This document shows positions 5,858-10,440 of a stretch of 10,440 nt of DNA, one piece after another (the stretch's first letter is position 1; every line of letters starts with the position of its first letter). This DNA comes from CAXRGH01 sp964230195. GTDB lineage: Bacteria > Pseudomonadota > Gammaproteobacteria > Enterobacterales > Alteromonadaceae. The position numbers and the translations under genes are program-made. The notes under the pieces are model-generated. The model had not been told where the DNA came from. It made no database searches and saw nothing but the letters and a program-made list of their open reading frames with translations. The stretch spans positions 1-10,440 of the forward strand of contig CAXRGH010000087.1 of assembly GCA_964230195.1 (NCBI GenBank). Reading direction: 5' to 3'.

Positions 5858-6928
5858 TCAGGGATTTAGGCGAACATAAACGGTGACTTCTTCTCGGTTA
5901 TGATACAGATGTTTCATTGCTATATGTGCATTATGATATCCATGAGACGACAATATTTCGGTCAAATCTTCAATGCTCTCTTGAACACATTCGAAGCGTC
6001 TTTTCATTGGTAGTTTCAAGTTGAAAATAGTTTCTTTGCACCAACCTTTGACTAACCATTTTGCCATTAGTTGAGCTACTCGTTTGGGTTGTTCAATCAT
6101 GTCGCAAACTAGCCAAGTCACATTTTTTTTCTTCGGTTCATATTTAAAGCCGTCTTCTGCGAAATATTGCACCTGACCAGTTTCCATGAGTTGATCATCC
6201 ATAGCACCGTTATCCACTGACTGCACAAATAACCCTCTATGAACGAGTTGATATGTCCATCCCCCAGGACATGCACCCAAGTCTACCGCATGCATACCGG
6301 CAACTATCCGTTGTTGCTGCTCTTCTTTAGACAAAAATAGTTGAATTGCTTCATCCAGCTTTAATGTTGAGCGACTCGGTGCTTGTGATGGAAATTTCAA
6401 GCGCAGAATACCCAAGGGGTGAGGTGATGCATTTTGTCTCGGAATATAACCAAAATAACCGCAGTGACTTGATGTAAAGAACGCCATGGCGATAGGTTTA
6501 CTGCTCTGCTCTTTTGGCGTTAGTAATGATTTTCCTCGCAGTGCTTGTCGTAATGGCACACTGAATTTACGACAAAACTTCGATAACTCACGCCCTTCTG
6601 TGGTATCAGGGTATTCGACTCGCAATTCACCGCACTGAGGGACTTCAATAAGGGCACCTAAAATTGAAGTGATACGGTCATCGGTAGGCAAATCTTTCAA
6701 CTCAGCTTGCAGAATAAACCATTGTCTAGCAAAAATCAGATCCGACAATCTGATCTTTTCAACTAAGACCTGACTGTCCTCTGGTTGGTAACAGTGAAAT
6801 ACAACAAAGCCTGATTGACGCTTGGTTTTAGCATAACCGTAGATATTGACTGACGCTGCTTTTTCTTGCAATTCAGTCGCTAAATCATTTTCAAAACCGG
6901 CACGGCAATAAGCAAGCACACCAATCAT
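5858..6928 (-). CDS. rlmM: 23S rRNA (cytidine-2498-2'-O)-methyltransferase RlmM
   Basis: RlmM uses S-adenosylmethionine to methylate the 2'-hydroxyl of C2498 in the peptidyl-transferase region of 23S rRNA. The product has 356 residues (E. coli 366). The N-terminal half, to about residue 165, is the ferredoxin-like/THUMP RNA-binding part. The Rossmann methyltransferase domain starts near 185 with STLKLDEA. The SAM motif DLGACPGGW is at 216-224, CDMIEQP with Asp276 at 275-281, NLKLPMKRR at 303-311, and KHLYHNREEVTVYVR at 339-353 supplies the last catalytic residues. The start codon overlaps the ygdD stop by four bases (ATGA), with AAGGA just upstream inside ygdD. It is the last gene of the leftward train and converges on bepA, with 37 bases between and no clear terminator. 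Confidence 0.97.
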   Translation of the reverse strand: MIGVLAYCRAGFENDLATELQEKAASVNIYGYAKTKRQSGFVVFHCYQPEDSQVLVEKIRLSDLIFARQWFILQAELKDLPTDDRITSILGALIEVPQCGELRVEYPDTTEGRELSKFCRKFSVPLRQALRGKSLLTPKEQSSKPIAMAFFTSSHCGYFGYIPRQNASPHPLGILRLKFPSQAPSRSTLKLDEAIQLFLSKEEQQQRIVAGMHAVDLGACPGGWTYQLVHRGLFVQSVDNGAMDDQLMETGQVQYFAEDGFKYEPKKKNVTWLVCDMIEQPKRVAQLMAKWLVKGWCKETIFNLKLPMKRRFECVQESIEDLTEILSSHGYHNAHIAMKHLYHNREEVTVYVRLNP

Positions 6929-7302
6929 TTTTCATTCCTTAAAACACTCAACGCCAAATAAAGCCAACCAAGAATGAAGGCCATCCCTCCGAATGGGGTA
7001 ATGACACCCAACCACGGCGTATCAGTAAGTACCAATGTATACAATGAGCCAGAAAACAGCAGAATACCTGCGCAAAACAAACCGGCGACGATGGATAAAG
7101 GTCTCTCAAGTGACGTGTAATGATGTTGCAGAACCGCAACCAGCATCAATGCCAAGCTATGATAAAATTGATAATCCACCGCGGTATGAAAGACGTCCAA
7201 CCGTTGCGCTGATACAATAGATTTCAGGCCATGGGAGGCAAACGCACCCAACATAACACACATTGCGCCACTAGTAGCCGCGACAACAAGCCAATACTTC
7301 AT
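6925..7302 (-). CDS. ygdD: DUF423 family inner membrane protein YgdD
   Basis: This is a small integral membrane protein of unknown function. The product has 125 residues (E. coli YgdD 131) with four predicted helices at about 3-24, 44-60, 68-92 and 97-121. The family marks are LGAFASHGLK at 18-27, YHSLAL, FSGSLY and TPFGGMAFILGW. It overlaps the hydrolase upstream and rlmM downstream by four bases each (ATGA junctions), so it is translationally coupled to both. The pairing ygdD-rlmM is the same as in E. coli, where gcvA directly precedes it. No function should be inferred beyond the conserved linkage. Confidence 0.93.
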   Translation of the reverse strand: MKYWLVVAATSGAMCVMLGAFASHGLKSIVSAQRLDVFHTAVDYQFYHSLALMLVAVLQHHYTSLERPLSIVAGLFCAGILLFSGSLYTLVLTDTPWLGVITPFGGMAFILGWLYLALSVLRNEK

Positions 7303-7925
7303 TGATAAACTCGAGTCACAAAATCAGCGATAGCCTCAACCGCTGATGCAATATGGCTGGAGTGGTTGAGCCCTGACGATTTTCTGGGCTTAAGACTATG
7401 ATCGCCATCTTCCATAAAGATCAATTCAATGTCAGGATCAAGGGTGTAATCTGACACCTCACTTTGACTACCAAAGGTATCGCGCTCCCCTTGTACAATT
7501 AACATTGGCTTGCTGGTGCTCTGCAAATGATCTATTCTCAGCTTTTCGGGTCTTCCTGGTGGGTGAAACGGATAACCAAGGCATATAACACCTGCCACCG
7601 ATTGATGGTCAACCATCATGGAAGCCATTCTACCCCCCATGGATTTACCTCCAATCCAAACCGGTGTATTAACGCTTGCACAAATATTGGTAAGAATATC
7701 CGTAAACTCGTCAATCAGGACAGGGGCTTTTGAAGGAGGTCTACGTTTACCTTCGTCTTCAATACGCTGCATATACTGAAAATTGAATCGGTACACGCCA
7801 ATGTTATGTGCAGCTAAAAGTTGGCTCACACTCACCATGAATTCGCTGTGACAACCTGCGCCAGCGCCGTGGGCCAGTATCAAATGTGCCTTCGGATTTT
7901 CAACGTTGTTATATATGATATTCAT
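7299..7925 (-). CDS. Alpha/beta hydrolase of the KANL3/Tex30-like family
   Basis: The product is a 208-residue soluble protein with a complete serine-hydrolase triad in the expected order. The nucleophile is Ser95 in the elbow GGKSMGGR (92-99), the acid Asp149 in VQGERDTFG (144-152), and the base His176 in EDGDHSLKPR (172-181). An oxyanion-type LAHGAGAG loop is at 18-25. The KSMGGR elbow and the DHSLKPR ending are typical of the dienelactone-hydrolase-like KANL3/Tex30 group. No signal peptide is seen, so it is cytoplasmic. The substrate is unknown; it could be a small ester or thioester. Its first 17 bases overlap the gcvA end, and its stop overlaps the ygdD start. It thus sits inside the otherwise conserved gcvA-ygdD-rlmM order and is absent at this place in E. 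coli as far as I recall. Confidence 0.88.
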   Translation of the reverse strand: MNIIYNNVENPKAHLILAHGAGAGCHSEFMVSVSQLLAAHNIGVYRFNFQYMQRIEDEGKRRPPSKAPVLIDEFTDILTNICASVNTPVWIGGKSMGGRMASMMVDHQSVAGVICLGYPFHPPGRPEKLRIDHLQSTSKPMLIVQGERDTFGSQSEVSDYTLDPDIELIFMEDGDHSLKPRKSSGLNHSSHIASAVEAIADFVTRVYQ

Positions 7926-8817
7926 GGGCCTGCTCTTCTTTAACCAGTGTCAGCATCCAGTCAATAAATGCTCTGATTTTTCCCTGCTCCGATTGCGCTT
8001 CATCACAAATCAGATAATAAGCACTACTCGATACTTTACGTTCAGCTAACGGCTTCACTAAACGTCCAGCTTCAATTTCCGGACGAGCCAACACACTGTG
8101 AGCCAAGGCAACACCCTGCCCCAAAACGGCGGCCTGCATCACCAACATAGAATGGCTAAAAATTGGTCCCTGATTGACATTTACACCTGACACAGAGAAC
8201 GTTTTAACCCATGATTTCCACGCCTGACGTGAGCCATCATGCAACAAGTTATGATGCTTAAGATCAGCGTGAGTATGGATAGGATGCTCCCCTTGCATGA
8301 GATTAGGAGAGCAAACAGGGGTCAAATATTCGGTGTGAAGCTTGTACGACTCGACTCCTGACCATCGACCTTTACCGTAGTAAACCGCAACGTCAATTTC
8401 TTCGGTTAAAAATTTCTCATCAAAATCAACGGCTGTAATTCTCACATCGATATCAGGATGGTCAGCGGTGAAACGAGAAATACGAGGAACTAACCATTGC
8501 ACCGCAAATGTCGTTGGTACTGCAACCGTAATCACTCCTTTTTCAGTTCGTGCCAGTAAGCGTTCGGTTGCATCGTGGATATTACTAAAGATATCTTTAA
8601 TATCGAGATAGTAACTTTGCCCCTCTTCGGTTAATAACAGAACGCGATTACGACGACGAAAGAGTTTTACACCTAAAAACTCTTCTAAACCCTTAACCTG
8701 ATGACTAACGGCTGCTTGCGTAACAAATAGCTCTTCAGCCGCTCGAGTAAAACTCAAATGACGAGCAGCGGCTTCAAACACTTTTAAGCCATTTAATGGC
8801 GGCAGTCGTCTATTCAC
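7909..8817 (-). CDS. gcvA: Glycine cleavage system transcriptional regulator GcvA (LysR family), GTG start
   Basis: GcvA activates the gcvTHP glycine-cleavage operon when glycine is plentiful and represses it together with GcvR when it is not; in E. coli it also activates the small RNA gcvB. The product has 302 residues (E. coli 305). The N-terminal winged helix-turn-helix (about 5-65) is nearly identical to E. coli GcvA, including RLPPLN, HLSFTRAAEELFVTQAAVSH and KLFRRRNR. The effector domain follows from about 93 to 298, with VCSPNLM and GPIFSHS as further matches. The start is GTG at 8817, chosen because it gives exactly the family N-terminus; its ribosome site is weak. It lies 11 bases after kdsA and overlaps the hydrolase by 17 bases. 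No autoregulatory promoter is visible in the short gap, so it is probably read through from kdsA or upstream. Confidence 0.97.
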   Translation of the reverse strand: MNRRLPPLNGLKVFEAAARHLSFTRAAEELFVTQAAVSHQVKGLEEFLGVKLFRRRNRVLLLTEEGQSYYLDIKDIFSNIHDATERLLARTEKGVITVAVPTTFAVQWLVPRISRFTADHPDIDVRITAVDFDEKFLTEEIDVAVYYGKGRWSGVESYKLHTEYLTPVCSPNLMQGEHPIHTHADLKHHNLLHDGSRQAWKSWVKTFSVSGVNVNQGPIFSHSMLVMQAAVLGQGVALAHSVLARPEIEAGRLVKPLAERKVSSSAYYLICDEAQSEQGKIRAFIDWMLTLVKEEQAHEYHI

Positions 8818-8828
8818 GTTCCACTTCT

Positions 8829-9680
8829 TTAGTTGGCGCTAGTATCAAGTGGCGCAAAGCCTTTGACCAATTCATCTAACGCTTTCATTTGCGCCAGATA
8901 AGGTTCCAGTTTATCCAGAGGTAAAGCACATGGGCCATCACATTTAGCAACATTTGGATCTGGATGCGCTTCAATAAACAAACCACCCAGTCCAAGCGCC
9001 ATACCACTGCGAGCGAGCTGTGCAGCTTGTGCGCGGCGGCCGTCGGCAGAATCGGCACGACCACCGGGCTTTTGTAATGCATGAGTTGCATCAAAAATAA
9101 CGGGCGCATAATGTTTCATTTCTTCCATGGCAAGCATATCAACCACGAGATTATTGTAGCCATAACATGAGCCACGCTCACACAAAATCACTTTGTCATT
9201 TCCTGCTTCTAAGAACTTAGTGATGATGTGACGCATTTCATGGGCCGCTAAAAATTGTGGTTTTTTCACATTAATGACGGCATTGGTTTTCGCCATTGCG
9301 ACAACCAAATCCGTTTGACGAGCAAGGAAGGCAGGTAATTGAATGACATCCGCAACTTCGGCCACTGGTGCCGCCTGGAATGGTTCATGGACATCGGTAA
9401 TCACTGGTACATTGAAGGTTGATTTGATTTCTTCAAATATCTTCAGCCCCTCTTCCATTCCTGGTCCTCGGTATGAATGTACAGAAGAACGATTCGCTTT
9501 ATCAAACGATGCCTTGAATACATAGGGAATACCTAGCTTTTCGGTTACTTTGACGTAATGCTCTGCAATTTGCATTGCCAAGTCGCGAGACTCAAGTACG
9601 TTCATGCCACCAAACAGGGTAAAAGGTTTATTGTTTGCGACCTCAATATTTGCTACTGAAACCGTTTGAAGATTATTCAT
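8829..9680 (-). CDS. kdsA: 3-deoxy-8-phosphooctulonate synthase KdsA
   Basis: KdsA condenses phosphoenolpyruvate with arabinose 5-phosphate to give KDO 8-phosphate, the precursor of the KDO that joins lipid A to the LPS core. The product is a TIM-barrel of 283 residues (E. coli 284). Conserved blocks are LFGGMNVLESRD (22-33), FKASFDKANRSS, PAFLARQTDLV, NVKKPQF and IEAHPDP. Asn27 in GGMN, equal to Asn26 of E. coli, places it in the metal-independent class; metal-dependent enzymes have Cys there. The frame is open to 9713, but the ATG at 9680 fits the family N-terminus. It shares one base with the upstream stop (TAATG), which suggests coupling, and GGAG lies rather far upstream (12 bases). The neighbours differ from E. 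coli, where kdsA sits with prfA-prmC. Confidence 0.97.
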   Translation of the reverse strand: MNNLQTVSVANIEVANNKPFTLFGGMNVLESRDLAMQIAEHYVKVTEKLGIPYVFKASFDKANRSSVHSYRGPGMEEGLKIFEEIKSTFNVPVITDVHEPFQAAPVAEVADVIQLPAFLARQTDLVVAMAKTNAVINVKKPQFLAAHEMRHIITKFLEAGNDKVILCERGSCYGYNNLVVDMLAMEEMKHYAPVIFDATHALQKPGGRADSADGRRAQAAQLARSGMALGLGGLFIEAHPDPNVAKCDGPCALPLDKLEPYLAQMKALDELVKGFAPLDTSAN

Positions 9681-10440
9681 TAAACTGGAACTCCACTCAT
9701 TATAATGCCGCACAGATACGCCATATACGTACCTAATGCATAGCCTAAAATTGCAAGTAATACGCCCACCGGCGCCAGGGCTGGATGGAATGCCGCCGCA
9801 ACAACAGGTGCAGACGCAGCTGCCCCGACGTTAGCTTGGCTCCCAACTGCCATATAAAAAACTGGGGCTTTGATGATTCGCGCAACAACGAGCATCAAAA
9901 TAGCGTGTACGGCCATCCATATCACACCAAGCAATAAGAATTTTGGCGCTTCTACTATACGTGTAATATCCATGTGTAAGCCAATGGTGGCAACTAAGAA
10001 ATAAAGACAAACAGAACCTATTTTCGAGGCACCCACCGACTCCAATGACCGCACACGGGTAAATGAAGCACCAACACCAATAGTCGTTGCAATCATTACA
10101 AGCCACAAGAACGACGAATGGAGACTATACTCTGCACCCCAAGGCACGTTTACTTTCATCCAAGGGGTAATCAGATCAGCGCCCCAGTGAGCAAGACCGC
10201 AGACACCAAAACCGAACGCCACAATATAAATTAAGTCATTCAACGAGGCGATTCGACTATTTTCGCGCTCAAATTTTTCAACCTTTAATCGTAACACTTC
10301 AATGCCAGAAGTATCCGCCCCTACCTTGGCATCAATTTGCTTATGCTTGGAAGCCATATATAACAGAATCGCCATCCAGAAATTAGCAACGACGATGTCG
10401 ACGGTAATAAGAGTAGAAAAAATATCATCTCCCACCTCAA
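9680..10440 (-). CDS. DUF819 family (YjcL-like) membrane protein, 5' end outside window
   Basis: This is the C-terminal part, about 252 codons, of a polytopic membrane protein. The frame is open to the window edge with no stop. The GTG at 10435 is an internal Val codon rather than a start, because DUF819 proteins are usually about 380-430 residues and the visible part begins in mid-domain (TVDIVVANFWMAILLY). About six hydrophobic segments are visible, with a charged loop (residues about 30-62 of the visible part) after the first. The Gly/Ala-rich stretch AVGSQANVGAAASAPVVAAA is typical of the family's C-terminal half and recalls transporter discontinuous helices. Transport is inferred from architecture only; the substrate is unknown. 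Its stop overlaps the kdsA start by one base, so it heads, or lies upstream in, the same transcription unit. Confidence 0.83.
   Translation of the reverse strand, partial: EVGDDIFSTLITVDIVVANFWMAILLYMASKHKQIDAKVGADTSGIEVLRLKVEKFERENSRIASLNDLIYIVAFGFGVCGLAHWGADLITPWMKVNVPWGAEYSLHSSFLWLVMIATTIGVGASFTRVRSLESVGASKIGSVCLYFLVATIGLHMDITRIVEAPKFLLLGVIWMAVHAILMLVVARIIKAPVFYMAVGSQANVGAAASAPVVAAAFHPALAPVGVLLAILGYALGTYMAYLCGIIMSGVPV

Noticed and set aside
9681..9713. Longer kdsA starting at 9713
   Set aside because: The extra 11 residues come from the end of the DUF819 gene in another frame; the ATG at 9680 gives the E. coli-like N-terminus.
10433..10435. GTG as the start of the DUF819 gene
   Set aside because: The frame continues to the window edge without a stop, and the visible protein lacks the N-terminal third of the family, so this is an internal valine codon.
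1..10440. Mobile element, CRISPR array, tRNA, rRNA, toxin-antitoxin or defence system
   Set aside because: I found no transposase or integrase-like protein, no regularly spaced repeats and no structural RNA gene; all genes belong to common core families.

Overview
The window reads as ordinary core chromosome of a moderately AT-rich Gram-negative gammaproteobacterium. The evidence is a BamC lipoprotein, BepA, KdsA (lipopolysaccharide), GcvA/GcvR regulators and RlmM. Protein similarity and gene order suggest the Alteromonadales (Alteromonas/Glaciecola-like), but that is inference. There are no mobile elements, CRISPR arrays, rRNAs or tRNAs. Coding density is high, and both ends of the window cut through a gene.

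Left block (1-5820): a leftward dapA-bamC operon (lysine/peptidoglycan precursor synthesis and outer-membrane assembly; bamC runs off the left edge) is divergent from a rightward gcvR-bcp operon (glycine-cleavage regulation, peroxide detoxification). A bidirectional terminator separates bcp from a convergent leftward pair, a TusA-family sulfur carrier followed by perM. The pair is divergent from bepA, a periplasmic outer-membrane quality-control protease, whose upstream region carries a good match to an envelope-stress sigma-E promoter. From memory this is the E. coli 56-minute order (bamC-dapA / gcvR-bcp ... perM / bepA) without the hyf hydrogenase operon that lies between bcp and perM in E. 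coli.

Right block (5858-10440): one tightly packed leftward gene train, in transcription order DUF819 membrane protein (cut by the right edge), kdsA, gcvA, an alpha/beta hydrolase, ygdD, rlmM. Every junction overlaps or is at most 11 bases apart, so translational coupling is likely. In E. coli gcvA-ygdD-rlmM form a separate locus. Here the two loci are adjacent, so both glycine-cleavage regulators (gcvR and gcvA) sit within about 7 kb, and the train also contains kdsA and the hydrolase.

I see no clearly new system. The points worth a second look are the sigma-E-like bepA promoter, a Bcp peroxiredoxin with only one cysteine, a TusA-like protein with a degenerate CPxP motif, an acidic insertion in BamC, an altered ACT-domain loop in GcvR, and the hydrolase embedded between gcvA and ygdD.
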